Origin: Nocardia sp. NBC_00565
Lineage (GTDB): Bacteria > Actinomycetota > Actinomycetes > Mycobacteriales > Mycobacteriaceae
Length of the DNA: 64,000 nucleotides
Assembly: GCF_036345915.1 (NCBI RefSeq)
Contig: NZ_CP107785.1
Coordinates: 1,798,001 to 1,862,000 of the forward strand
Direction: 5' to 3'
In this document: positions 32,985 through 41,541 of the stretch, one piece after another
How the letters are laid out: each line of letters begins with the position of its first letter
Numbering within the stretch: position 1 is the stretch's first letter
Notes under the pieces: model-generated
Database searches by the model: none
Told to the model about the DNA's origin: nothing
Seen by the model: only the letters and a program-made list of their open reading frames with translations
Translations under genes and position numbers: made by a program

Positions 32985-35571
32985 TTCAGTCGAGGCGGGG
33001 ACGCGGCGCGATCCGGACGCGATGACCCATCGTCAAGTCCTGGAAGCCATGACGGGCCTGCTGGCAGCGCTGTTCACGGCGCTGCTCAGCACCACGATCG
33101 TGGCGACCGCGCTGCCCACGATCATCGGCGACCTGGAGGGGTCGCAGACCGCATACGCCTGGGTCATCACCACGGCGCTGCTGGCCAACGCCGCGTCCAC
33201 CCCGATCTGGGGCAAGTTCGCCGATCTGTTCAACAAGAAGCTGTTGGTTCAGTCGGCCATCGTCATCTTCGTCGTCGGTTCGGTGATCGCAGGCGTCGCG
33301 GGCAACGTGCCCATGCTGTTGGCGGCACGCGTCATCCAGGGCATCGGCATGGGCGGGTTGACCGCGCTCGTCGTCGCGATCATCGGCTCCATCGTCTCGC
33401 CGCGTGAACGCGGACGCTACTCCGGCTACATGGGCGCCGTGATGGCGGTTTCGATGTCCGGCGGACCCATCCTCGGCGGCGTCATCGTCGACAGTCCGCT
33501 CGGCTGGCGCTGGTGCTTCTTCGTGTGTGTGCCCCTGGCCGTGATCGCGCTGGTGCTGTTGCAGCGGACCTTGCGGCTGCCCACCGAGCGCAAGGATGGG
33601 GTGTCGATCGACTGGCTCGGCGCCGCCCTGCTGACCGGCGGTGTGTCGGTGCTGCTCGTCTGGGTGTCGTTCGCAGGGAAGGCGGACTACTACGCGTGGT
33701 TCTCCCGCGAATCGGCTCTGTATGTCGCCGCGGGCGTGTTGCTGCTGCTCGCGACCGTGGGGGTCGAATCCCGAGCCAAGTCGCCGATCATCCCGCTGTC
33801 GATCGTCAGCGAACGCACCACCGGTCTGGCGATCATCGCCTCGATCGCGGTCGGAATCGGCATGTTCGGTGCGACCACCTTCCTGGGCCAATACTTCCAG
33901 ACCGCGCGCGGATACTCACCGACTGTGGCCGGTGTGCTGACCATCCCGCTGGTCATGGGCATGCTCGTCGGGTCGACCGGCTCCGGACAGCTGATCACCC
34001 GATTCGGGAAGTGGAAGGGGTTCGTCGTCGCCGGTGGTGCGCTGTTGGTGGTCGGGTTCGGGCTGCTCTCGACGATCGATCACGCCACGAGCCTGTGGCT
34101 GGTCGGTATATACATCGCTATTGTCGGGCTCGGCGTCGGCATGATGATGCAGAACCTGGTGCTGGCCGTGCAGAACACCGTGAGCGTGCACAACATCGGC
34201 GCGGCGTCGAGCAGCGTCGCCTTCTTCCGCACGTTCGGCGGCGCGATCGGCGTCTCGGTGCTGGGGTCGGTGCTGGCTACCCGAGTGAGCGAGCTCTCGG
34301 CAGAGGGTATCGCCAGGCTCGGTGTGACGACTAGGTCCTCCGGCGGCAGCAACCTGAACCTCGATGCCTTGCCGAGACCGATAGCCACGATCGTGCGCGC
34401 CTCCTACGGTGATGCGACCGGCCGGATCTTCCTCATCGCCGCGGCGGCGGCGGTCGTCGCCCTCATCGCGACCGCGCTGCTGCCGAACCGTCCGCTGCGC
34501 CGCACGATCGACATCGATCCTGCCGCCGACCCGACCACGGAAAAGTCTCCGTCGCAGGACATTCCGACGGCCGCGGACGACATGGCATCACTGGATGCCG
34601 AACTGGCTGCATTCGCGGAGTCGAGCTGGGACGAAAACGAACTCTGGGAAGACGCCGAGCGGGTGTTGTCCGAGCCTGAACCGGTGTCTGCCGCGTCGGT
34701 CGGGCGGCATTCGTCGGTGGAACAGAACGGTCATCGTGTGTACCAGGTCGATCCGTCGTCGCAGACCGGTCTGTCGACGGGCGGGTTGTCCGGGTCGGAC
34801 TTCGACGGTGGGACGTTAGGTGGTCGCGTCCACCGTGAGGACGGTCGTCCGGTGCCGAGTGCGGTGTTGACGTTGATCGATCAGGGTGGCCGTCAGGTCG
34901 CGCGGGCGAGCGGTGCTGGTGATGGTGGTTACGCGATCAGTGCGCCGGAGGTGGGTAGCTATGTGTTGATCGTGTCGGCGATGGGGCACCAGCCGGCCGC
35001 AGTCAATGTGTCGGTCGGTCAGCGGCCCCAACGGCTGGATGTGACCATGGTGGGTTCCGGTGAGTTGTCGGGTGTGGTCCGTACCGCCGGCCACGGTGTG
35101 CCGTTGTCGGGTGCGACCGTCACGTTGACCGATTTGCGTGGTGAGGTGGTCGGGGCGGCTGTCACGGGCGGCGACGGCACCTACGTGTGTCACGGTGTGG
35201 TGTCGGGTGTCTATACCTTGGTCGCGGTCGCTGAGCATATGCGGCCCAGTGCGACCACATTGACGGTGCCGGACAGTGGTGTGTTGCGTCATGACATCGA
35301 GTTGGCTGCGATGGCGGTGCTTGCCGGGTCTGCGTGGGCCGACGGCGGCCGGGCGGTGCCGGATGTGCTGGTCAGTGTGCTCGATGCGGCGGGTGAGGTG
35401 ACCGCGACGGCACGGACCGACGAGAACGGCTGCTATGTCGTGACCGATCTGCTCGAAGGGCAGTACACCGTGGTTGCTCGTGGTTACCCGCCGGTGACCG
35501 GGCAGGTCACTGTGTCCGGTGGCGAGGTCGCCTACGATGTGCGGCTCGGTTACGAGCCTGGGGATCGTTGA
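32977..35571 (+). CDS. DHA2-type MFS exporter with three C-terminal carboxypeptidase-regulatory-like repeats
   Basis: An 864-residue fusion. Residues ~20-510 are a 14-helix DHA2 multidrug transporter (A-L-P-T-I-I-G-D-L, then G-R-Y-S-G-Y-M-G-A and S-G-G-P-I-L-G-G-V). An acidic linker follows (~510-612, W-D-E-N-E-L-W-E-D-A-E). Then come three beta-sandwich repeats of the CarboxypepD_reg/CnaB-like type (~613-690, 690-775, 775-864), each with a G-R/G-V...G-x-P-V/L-x-x-A...L-T/V-D and a D-G-x-Y turn. Standard members stop near 500-540. The repeats should be cytoplasmic by topology. Codon use shifts to GGT, CGT and TTG in the repeat part. AGGAAG precedes ATG 32977. Confidence 0.85.
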   Translation: MSNSVEAGTRRDPDAMTHRQVLEAMTGLLAALFTALLSTTIVATALPTIIGDLEGSQTAYAWVITTALLANAASTPIWGKFADLFNKKLLVQSAIVIFVVGSVIAGVAGNVPMLLAARVIQGIGMGGLTALVVAIIGSIVSPRERGRYSGYMGAVMAVSMSGGPILGGVIVDSPLGWRWCFFVCVPLAVIALVLLQRTLRLPTERKDGVSIDWLGAALLTGGVSVLLVWVSFAGKADYYAWFSRESALYVAAGVLLLLATVGVESRAKSPIIPLSIVSERTTGLAIIASIAVGIGMFGATTFLGQYFQTARGYSPTVAGVLTIPLVMGMLVGSTGSGQLITRFGKWKGFVVAGGALLVVGFGLLSTIDHATSLWLVGIYIAIVGLGVGMMMQNLVLAVQNTVSVHNIGAASSSVAFFRTFGGAIGVSVLGSVLATRVSELSAEGIARLGVTTRSSGGSNLNLDALPRPIATIVRASYGDATGRIFLIAAAAAVVALIATALLPNRPLRRTIDIDPAADPTTEKSPSQDIPTAADDMASLDAELAAFAESSWDENELWEDAERVLSEPEPVSAASVGRHSSVEQNGHRVYQVDPSSQTGLSTGGLSGSDFDGGTLGGRVHREDGRPVPSAVLTLIDQGGRQVARASGAGDGGYAISAPEVGSYVLIVSAMGHQPAAVNVSVGQRPQRLDVTMVGSGELSGVVRTAGHGVPLSGATVTLTDLRGEVVGAAVTGGDGTYVCHGVVSGVYTLVAVAEHMRPSATTLTVPDSGVLRHDIELAAMAVLAGSAWADGGRAVPDVLVSVLDAAGEVTATARTDENGCYVVTDLLEGQYTVVARGYPPVTGQVTVSGGEVAYDVRLGYEPGDR

Positions 35572-36392
35572 TGAGTGGGTTGACCGGTCGTGTTCGCACC
35601 GCGGAGGGGTGGCCGGTGCCGGATGCGGTGTTGACGGTGACGGATATGAGGGGGCGCCAGATCGCCCGTGCGGTCGTCGATGAGACCGGGGCGGTGGGCA
35701 CCGAGCTGTTGCCTGCGGGTGTTCATACCGCGGTGCTCACTGCTGTCGGGTTCGGGCCGGTGGCGCGGACCGTGCAGATCTCATCGGTGGGGACGGGTGT
35801 GCTCGGTGAGGTGGTGTTGGTGCCGGTGGTGGGGGCGGTGGCGTCGCCGCCGCCGGGGCCGTGGACGATCGATCCGGTGCATTCGACGGTGATCGCAACT
35901 GCGCGTCATCTGGGTATTGCGAGTATCAAGGCCCGATTCGCGGAGGTGAGTGGGCGGCTCGATATTGCTGAGCCGTTCGAGCGGTCCACGGGGCACGCGG
36001 AGATCAAGGCGGCGGGTATCGATACCGGTATCTCGATGCGTGACAATCACCTGCGTTCGCCGGAGTTCTTGGATGTCGACAGTTATCCGATGATCACTTT
36101 CACCGGCAGCGGGTTGCGTCGTACCGGTGGTGACACCTGGGTGATGTCGGGTGAGCTGACCCTGCACGGGCAGCGTCGCTCGGTCGATCTCGAGGTGACC
36201 TATGGTGGGTTCGGAGCGGATCCGTGGGGTGGTGTGCGTGCCGCGTTCCACGCCGAAACACTATTGCACCGCAACGACTTCGCGATCGATTACAGTGCGG
36301 TCGTGCGCGCGGGAGTGGCCGCCATCGGCACCACCGTCAAACTCGAACTCGACATCGAAGTCGTACAAGGCGAGCAGCTACCCGCAATCTAG
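35571..36392 (+). CDS. YceI family protein with N-terminal carboxypeptidase-regulatory-like repeat
   Basis: A 273-residue protein. Residues ~1-85 are one repeat closely related to those ending the preceding MFS protein (shared P-V-P-D-A-V-L-T-V-T-D-M-R-G-R-Q). Residues ~95-273 are a YceI lipocalin-like barrel (W-T-I-D-P-V-H-S-T, then M-R-D-N-H-L-R-S-P-E-F-L-D, and G-E-L-T-L-H-G). YceI proteins bind isoprenoid-like lipids. There is no signal peptide, so it should stay inside with the transporter's tail. ATG 35571 overlaps the MFS stop by one base (TGATG). Confidence 0.88.
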   Translation: MSGLTGRVRTAEGWPVPDAVLTVTDMRGRQIARAVVDETGAVGTELLPAGVHTAVLTAVGFGPVARTVQISSVGTGVLGEVVLVPVVGAVASPPPGPWTIDPVHSTVIATARHLGIASIKARFAEVSGRLDIAEPFERSTGHAEIKAAGIDTGISMRDNHLRSPEFLDVDSYPMITFTGSGLRRTGGDTWVMSGELTLHGQRRSVDLEVTYGGFGADPWGGVRAAFHAETLLHRNDFAIDYSAVVRAGVAAIGTTVKLELDIEVVQGEQLPAI

Positions 36393-36603
36393 GTAACTGT
36401 CGCCGAAATATCTTGTACCGGAAGAGCTTTGGTCGAATAGCGAGAGAATTTTCCGGCCAACCGGACCGTGGTCGTGCTTCGCCGGCGCAACTCGGCCGTG
36501 CGCATCGCGCGCAACGGCACCGGGCCCAGCCCGCAACTCGGCCTCGTGGGGCCGGCCAATCTCGTGGCTGACCGGCTACCGCCGACTCGAGCTGCATTGA
36601 CCG

Positions 36604-36636
36604 GTGTCCGACCAACCCACACGGGTTGTCAGACAC
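36604..36636. terminator. Stem-loop between convergent yceI and porin genes
   Basis: GTGTC-GAC-AACCC pairs with GGGTT-GTC-GACAC, with one mismatch and one bulge, loop ACAC. It lies just past the porin stop and about 210 bp past the yceI stop. No T-run follows, as is common in high-GC actinomycetes. The rest of 36393-36640 shows no gene. Confidence 0.5.
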
Positions 36637-36640
36637 GCTT

Positions 36641-37276
36641 TCAGATCGTCCAGAGGCGGCCGTAGGTGTAGACCGCGTCGCCGTTGGCGCTGATCACCCG
36701 GACGAACGGGCGGATCGTGGTCTGGCCGAGGACACCGGTGACGGTGCCGTGGAATCCGGACATGCGAATGAATCCCTCGACACCGGAGACATCGCCGCCG
36801 GTGCATTCGAAGGTTTGGATGCCGGGGCCGAAGCCGACCTCGAGCTCCACGCCGGCGCGGGGGATCAGGTCGAAGAGCCTGAGTCCGCCGCCTTCGGTAC
36901 CGCCGAGATCGAGACCGAGACCCGGTGTGTACCACTGGAACTTGATCCGCCCGCTGAAGGTCGCGGGGTAGCCGACCTGGTAGCCGATGGTGATGTGGCC
37001 CGACCAGTCCTGCGCGTTCGGTCCGGAGACCCGGTAGGAGGCCTCACCATTGTGGAACCACTCGCGGGTCAGTGGATTTCCGTCCAGCGGTGGCACGAAG
37101 TCGATCCGGGTGTCGGATTGGATCGCCTCGACCGTGCGGTCCTGTCGGTCGATGATCTGACTGGAGCTGTCTATCGCCGCGGTAGCGGTGCCGGTGGTGC
37201 AGGCCAGACCCGAGACCAGCACCGAGGCCAGGATGAACGCACGCAGACTCCGGTTACGGAGTGTGTTTTCCCTCAT
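36641..37276 (-). CDS. MspA family outer-membrane porin
   Basis: A 211-residue exported protein: signal peptide of about 34 residues (ending A-T-A-A), then the MspA core with T-R-I-D-F-V-P-P-L-D-G-N-P-L-T-R-E-W-F-H-N, G-H-I-T-I-G-Y-Q-V-G-Y-P-A and S-G-F-H-G-T-V-T-G-V-L-G-Q-T. MspA proteins form octameric channels for small hydrophilic solutes through the mycolate outer membrane. This is one of the strongest clues to a mycolate-containing host. It is not obviously in an operon. Confidence 0.92.
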   Translation of the reverse strand: MRENTLRNRSLRAFILASVLVSGLACTTGTATAAIDSSSQIIDRQDRTVEAIQSDTRIDFVPPLDGNPLTREWFHNGEASYRVSGPNAQDWSGHITIGYQVGYPATFSGRIKFQWYTPGLGLDLGGTEGGGLRLFDLIPRAGVELEVGFGPGIQTFECTGGDVSGVEGFIRMSGFHGTVTGVLGQTTIRPFVRVISANGDAVYTYGRLWTI

Positions 37277-37379
37277 CAGTATTTCCCTTTGTCAACCAGA
37301 AGAGCAGATGTCCTAGCAACAAACCCGCGCGGCGCCGACGACAAGCTCACTGTTGGCGCAGCGATTTCAAGGCAGGATG

Positions 37380-38501
37380 TCACCGCCCTTCCGCGGGGCC
37401 GGCCGGATCGTCGACGACCCAGCGGCCGTCGAGTTCGGGAAACCTGGCGCGGACCTCCGGGAGCAGGTCGCGCAGCGTCAACAGCACGAAATCCGGCCTG
37501 GCCGAGATGAGTTCGGTCGGCGAGATGATCGGTATATCGGTGCCGGGCATGCGGCGGCCGTGTTTGGCGGGCGAGGCGTCGGCGACCGCGGCGATCAGCC
37601 CGCGGTGCACCCCGGCGAGGCTGAACAGCGCGACCGCACGCGATGCCGCGCCATAGGCATAGACGCGCTTGTGGCGCGCGGCCAGGGCTTCGAGCCAGCG
37701 GCGCAATAGCCGGGCATGCTGGTCGGTAGTGTACTGCAGGCTTTGTAGCGCGACGAGATCGGTCTGTGCGGATTCGGCGGCTCGGATGGCGCGCGCCGCG
37801 GCGTCCGGCTCGGCCGCACCGTGCACCGCGCCGATCAGCACGGTGCCGCCGTACAGGTCGAACGGCCACGCCCGCACCACGCTCATGTCCGCGAACCGCA
37901 ACAGCCGCTGCAACGCATCCAGCGAATAGTAGGCGAAGTGCCCGTGCCGCAACGCATTCCATTGACCCGAGCCGACAATGGTCGCCAGCGAGTGATATTG
38001 CAGCAGCAGCAGACCCGTCGGCGCGGTCGCCGCGGCCCGCTCCAGAATCGCGGCACGCTGATCCGGCTCGTGCATGATGCCGAAGCAGTCCAGGACCACA
38101 TCGGCGACGTCCCCGACGGTCTCGAAGCCACGCTCGGCGAGCAGCGGCAGCCAGCTGCCGCCGTGCGGACTGCCGAATTCGCGTACCGTGCGCCCGCGCA
38201 ACAACCCGGCCCGCGCGACTCGTGCCACCGCATCGACGGCTTGATCTCGCAACGCCTGCGGTTCGACCCCGCGCGGCTCCTCGGTACGGGTGTCATCGTC
38301 TGCCAGTTGCGCGAGCCCGCACGCACCGCACCGGTCCATCCGCAGCGGGTGGGCGATCTCGGTGGCTTCGATCGCGCTGCGCGCGAGCGGAAAGTGGTCG
38401 GCGGCCGGGACTTTGCCGAGGTCCAGTACTGGGGTGAGGTCGGTGCTGCGGCAGCCTCGGCAGGCGCGGTCCGAAGCGGTGTCCATGGCGGCGGTGTTCA
38501 T
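37380..38501 (-). CDS. C-methyltransferase-like protein with N-terminal zinc site
   Basis: A 373-residue protein with the layout of sugar C-methyltransferases (NovU/TylCIII type). The N-terminal zinc-binding part has C-R-G-C and C-G-A-C-G, the middle is a SAM-fold domain, and the C-terminal domain has K-R-V-Y-A-Y-G-A-A-S-R-A and D-A-S-P-A-K-H-G-R-R-M-P-G-T. The SAM-binding glycine motif is poor (V-R-E-F-G-S-P-H-G-G), so it may be weakly active or a partner of the second methyltransferase at 41538. It diverges from the RmlC-like gene, 14 bases apart. Confidence 0.75.
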   Translation of the reverse strand: MNTAAMDTASDRACRGCRSTDLTPVLDLGKVPAADHFPLARSAIEATEIAHPLRMDRCGACGLAQLADDDTRTEEPRGVEPQALRDQAVDAVARVARAGLLRGRTVREFGSPHGGSWLPLLAERGFETVGDVADVVLDCFGIMHEPDQRAAILERAAATAPTGLLLLQYHSLATIVGSGQWNALRHGHFAYYSLDALQRLLRFADMSVVRAWPFDLYGGTVLIGAVHGAAEPDAAARAIRAAESAQTDLVALQSLQYTTDQHARLLRRWLEALAARHKRVYAYGAASRAVALFSLAGVHRGLIAAVADASPAKHGRRMPGTDIPIISPTELISARPDFVLLTLRDLLPEVRARFPELDGRWVVDDPAGPAEGR

Positions 38502-38515
38502 GACACGATGGCCCG

Positions 38516-39085
38516 GTGCGCATCGAACAGACCGATCTCGCGGACGTCCTGGTGCTGGTGCCCGAACCGTACCGGGATGACCGCGGGCTGTTCACCCGCA
38601 CCTTCGACGCCGCGGAGTTCGACGCTCATCTCGACGCGCCGGGGACAGCCGCCACGTTCGGCCAGGATTCGCAATCCCGGTCGGCGCGCGGAGTGATCCG
38701 CGGTATGCACGGGCGATCGGGACGGGGTGAGGCGAAGTTGGTGCGCTGCGCGCACGGCGCGGTGCACGATGTGCTCATCGATATCCGGCCCGCATCGCCA
38801 ACCTTCGGGCGGCAGCGGGCATTCCGGCTCGACGACGAGGAATTCCGGCACCTGTACGTGCCGCCGGGCTTCCTGCACGGCTTCCAGGCGCTCACCACGA
38901 CCGCCGACGTCTGCTACCGGATCGATCGCGCGCACGATCCGGCCGAGGATATCGGCGTCGCCTACGACGATCCGGAGCTGGCCATCGCCTGGCCGCTGCC
39001 GGTCACCGTGGTCTCGGCCCGCGACCGGGCCGCGGGCAGTTGGCGACAGCTCCTCACGACTGTGCGGGCACCGCAGGAGAGCTGA
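38516..39085 (+). CDS. RmlC-like dTDP-4-keto-sugar epimerase
   Basis: A 189-residue cupin. Visible are R-D-D-R-G-L-F-T-R (substrate loop), R-G-M-H with the catalytic histidine, V-L-I-D-I-R, and P-P-G-F-L-H-G-F. It should epimerise a nucleotide 4-keto-6-deoxy sugar at C3 and/or C5. The final 32 bases overlap the end of the convergent epimerase gene. GTG start. With the nucleotidylyltransferase, NAD-epimerase and methyltransferases it forms a deoxysugar pathway. Confidence 0.87.
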   Translation: MRIEQTDLADVLVLVPEPYRDDRGLFTRTFDAAEFDAHLDAPGTAATFGQDSQSRSARGVIRGMHGRSGRGEAKLVRCAHGAVHDVLIDIRPASPTFGRQRAFRLDDEEFRHLYVPPGFLHGFQALTTTADVCYRIDRAHDPAEDIGVAYDDPELAIAWPLPVTVVSARDRAAGSWRQLLTTVRAPQES

Positions 39086-40097
39086 TCCGGCGCATCGAGG
39101 CGTCCAGTACCCCGGTAGCTCGCAATCTCTCCAGATGTGGCAACCGGGTGAACCGTTGGAAGAAATCGTCACTGGTCAGTCCCCTGGCGGTGTATTCGCG
39201 ATACAGCTGCTCGGCTCCCGCGGCCACCGTCCAGGTGGCGTGGTAGCCGAGAGCCGCACGGGCGGCGGAGAAATCGACGCGGTAGGACCTCGGGTCCGCG
39301 CCGCTCTCACCGGTGATGGATAGCTGAGAGCCCGGCACCGCGTCCACCACGGCCTTGGCGATATCGGCCACGGTGAGGTTGTTCGCCTCGGTGCCGATGT
39401 TGAACGCCCGGCAGTCGATCGCCTCGATCGGCGCGGTCAGGCAGGTGGCGAAGGCGGCGGCGATATCGTCGGCGTGCACGAGTGGTCGCCACGGCGTGCC
39501 GTCGGAGAGCACCTTGACCTCACCGGTGAGCACCGCGTACCCGACCAGATTGTTGAGCACGATATCCGCGCGCAATCGCGGCGAGAAACCGAATGCTGTC
39601 GCGTTGCGCAGGAATACGGGTACGAACTCGGCGTCGGCGAGCGCCGCGACATCGTCTTCGACCCGCACCTTGCTCTCGGCATACGGGGTGATCGGGCGCA
39701 GTGGGGCGTCCTCGGTGACCAGTTCGTCACCGGCCGCGCCGTACACCGAACAAGTTGAAGCGTACAGAAACCGCCGCACCCCAGCCTCTTTCGCGAGCCG
39801 GGCCAGCCGGACCGAAGCGTGGTGATTGATGGCGTAGGTGATGTCGGGATCGAGTGCGCCGAGCGGATCGTTGGACAGCGCCGCCAGGTGGATCACCGCA
39901 TCGAATCCGGCCAGCTGCTCGACGGTGACATCGCGCAGATCGACCGCGAGGCCGGGCGGATCACCGGGCAGCTGCCCGAGCACACAGTCGGCGAAGAAGC
40001 CCGAATCGAGCCCGACCACATCGTGTCCGGCGGCGCGCAGCACCGGCGCCATGACCGTGCCGAGATAACCCTGATATCCGGTGAGCAGAACCCGCAT
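39054..40097 (-). CDS. NAD-dependent sugar epimerase/dehydratase
   Basis: A 347-residue extended SDR: G-Y-Q-G-Y-L-G (NAD loop), S-T-C-S-V-Y-G and Y-A-E-S-K (catalytic Tyr-Lys), and R-P-L-V-H-A-D-D-I. It acts on a nucleotide sugar, as 4-epimerase or 4-ketoreductase/dehydratase; exact reaction not clear. The ATG at 40095-40097 lies 17 bases after the deacetylase stop. The frame is open to 40934 but that part is a shadow of the neighbours. Confidence 0.87.
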   Translation of the reverse strand: MRVLLTGYQGYLGTVMAPVLRAAGHDVVGLDSGFFADCVLGQLPGDPPGLAVDLRDVTVEQLAGFDAVIHLAALSNDPLGALDPDITYAINHHASVRLARLAKEAGVRRFLYASTCSVYGAAGDELVTEDAPLRPITPYAESKVRVEDDVAALADAEFVPVFLRNATAFGFSPRLRADIVLNNLVGYAVLTGEVKVLSDGTPWRPLVHADDIAAAFATCLTAPIEAIDCRAFNIGTEANNLTVADIAKAVVDAVPGSQLSITGESGADPRSYRVDFSAARAALGYHATWTVAAGAEQLYREYTARGLTSDDFFQRFTRLPHLERLRATGVLDASMRRISSPAVPAQS

Positions 40098-40114
40098 GCC
40101 CGTTTCTCCCGCGT

Positions 40115-40765
40115 TCACGACAGACCAAAATCGACGACGACTTTGTCGACAATGAATGCTTCGGCATGCTGCGCCCGGCACTGCACCCCACGCAGCCTGG
40201 ACAGACCGGTGAACGACAATTCGTCGAACCAGTCCCGCCCCACTTGTGAAGAGTAGTGCTTCTGCAGCAGCCGCGCCTTTTCCTCGGCGAATTCCGTTGG
40301 TATCGGAACGAATACGATCGGGGTGGGGGTGTCGCTCTCCCACTTGAGAATTTCGTAGCCGAGCACCAGATGGTCGCGGAATTCGGTGGTCGCCAGCTCG
40401 GCGATCAGGCGATGATCCTGATGGGCGTCGCGGCGCTGCGGTGCGAAGACCAGATCCGGTTCGGTGCCGGCCCGAAAGGTGGCCAGTGCCTGCTTGATCT
40501 GGTCCCAGTGCGCGGGCGCGCGACCGTCGGGAATATCGAGCACCGTCACCGCGAGATCGGCGCCGGGACAGAACGCGGCCAGCGCGGCCCGTTCCTCCTG
40601 CTCGCGCACGGTGTCGGCGCCGGAGAGCACCAGGGCGCGCACGCGCAGCCCGGAGTGCTTGCGCGTCAAGGTGAGCAGCGTCGCGCCCATCCCGATCGCG
40701 ATATCGTCGCAGTGCGCGCCGAGCACCGCGATCTCGGACAGTGGCCCGGTGGTCAGTGCGATCAT
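40115..40765 (-). CDS. PIG-L/LmbE family deacetylase
   Basis: A 216-residue zinc hydrolase with G-A-H-C-D-D-I-A-I-G (family A-H-P-D-D, here Cys for Pro) and Q-R-R-D-A-H-Q-D-H for metal binding. Members remove N-acetyl from GlcNAc-type sugars (MshB, PIG-L). In this cluster it may free an amine on the special sugar. The start at 40763-40765 overlaps the nucleotidylyltransferase stop (ATGA). Confidence 0.87.
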   Translation of the reverse strand: MIALTTGPLSEIAVLGAHCDDIAIGMGATLLTLTRKHSGLRVRALVLSGADTVREQEERAALAAFCPGADLAVTVLDIPDGRAPAHWDQIKQALATFRAGTEPDLVFAPQRRDAHQDHRLIAELATTEFRDHLVLGYEILKWESDTPTPIVFVPIPTEFAEEKARLLQKHYSSQVGRDWFDELSFTGLSRLRGVQCRAQHAEAFIVDKVVVDFGLS

Positions 40766-41541
40766 GCGTACTGCTTCTCCCAGAGCATCCACGGCCGGAT
40801 GCCGGAACGGTAGGCGGCGTCGAGTTCGGCGCGCTCCTTGAATGTGTCGGCGGGCTTCCAGAAGCCGAGGTGCTGATAACCATAGAGCCTGCCCTGCCCG
40901 GCGAGCCGGCCGCAGGCGTCGGCGACCAGATCACCGCCCTCCGGCAACAGGTCGAGCACCTCGTGGCTGAGCACGAAGTAGCCGCCGTTCTCCCACAACG
41001 GCATCGACGACACCGGCCGGATCTCCTTGACCTCGCCGTTGGGTTTGATGTCGACGCAGTGGAAGGACTGCTGCGGCGGTACCACCATCATCGAGGCGGC
41101 CGCACCGGAGACGGTGAAGCGTTCGATCATATCGTCCAACGGTGCGTCGGTGAGTACATCGGCGTAGTTGGCCAGGAAGGTCTGCTCGCCTTCGAGATAC
41201 GGGCGCACCCGGCGCAGCCGCTCGCCGATGGCCGAGTCGAGGCCGGTGTCGACGAAGGTGATCGACCAGTCGCTGATATCGGTGCGCAGCAACTCCACCG
41301 AGCCGTCGCGCATGACGAAATCGTTGGACACCGACTCCTGATAGGTCAGGAAGAAATTCTTGATGTGCTCGGCGCCGTAGCCGAGGCAGAGAATGAAATC
41401 CTTGTGGCCGAAGTGCGCGTAATAACGCATCACATGCCACAGCAGCGGTCGTGGACCGACCAATTGCATGGGCTTCGGGAGCATGTCGGAGCCGTCGCGC
41501 ATCCGCATCCCGTAACCGCCGCAGAACAGCACAACCTTCAT
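40762..41541 (-). CDS. Sugar-1-phosphate nucleotidylyltransferase (RfbF-like)
   Basis: A 259-residue enzyme with the nucleotide-binding start V-L-F-C-G-G-Y-G-M-R-M-R, the P-K-P-M-Q-L-V-G segment and Y-A-D-V-L-T-D (metal Asp). Closest in pattern to glucose-1-phosphate cytidylyltransferases, so it may make a CDP-sugar; dTDP or UDP remain possible. The start overlaps the stop of the methyltransferase gene upstream by four bases, so both are in one operon. Confidence 0.85.
   Translation of the reverse strand: MKVVLFCGGYGMRMRDGSDMLPKPMQLVGPRPLLWHVMRYYAHFGHKDFILCLGYGAEHIKNFFLTYQESVSNDFVMRDGSVELLRTDISDWSITFVDTGLDSAIGERLRRVRPYLEGEQTFLANYADVLTDAPLDDMIERFTVSGAAASMMVVPPQQSFHCVDIKPNGEVKEIRPVSSMPLWENGGYFVLSHEVLDLLPEGGDLVADACGRLAGQGRLYGYQHLGFWKPADTFKERAELDAAYRSGIRPWMLWEKQYA

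Noticed and set aside
32986..33891. 301-codon minus-strand frame opposite the MFS gene
   Set aside because: Asp/Gly/His-rich shadow without motifs; the sense strand encodes an obvious transporter.
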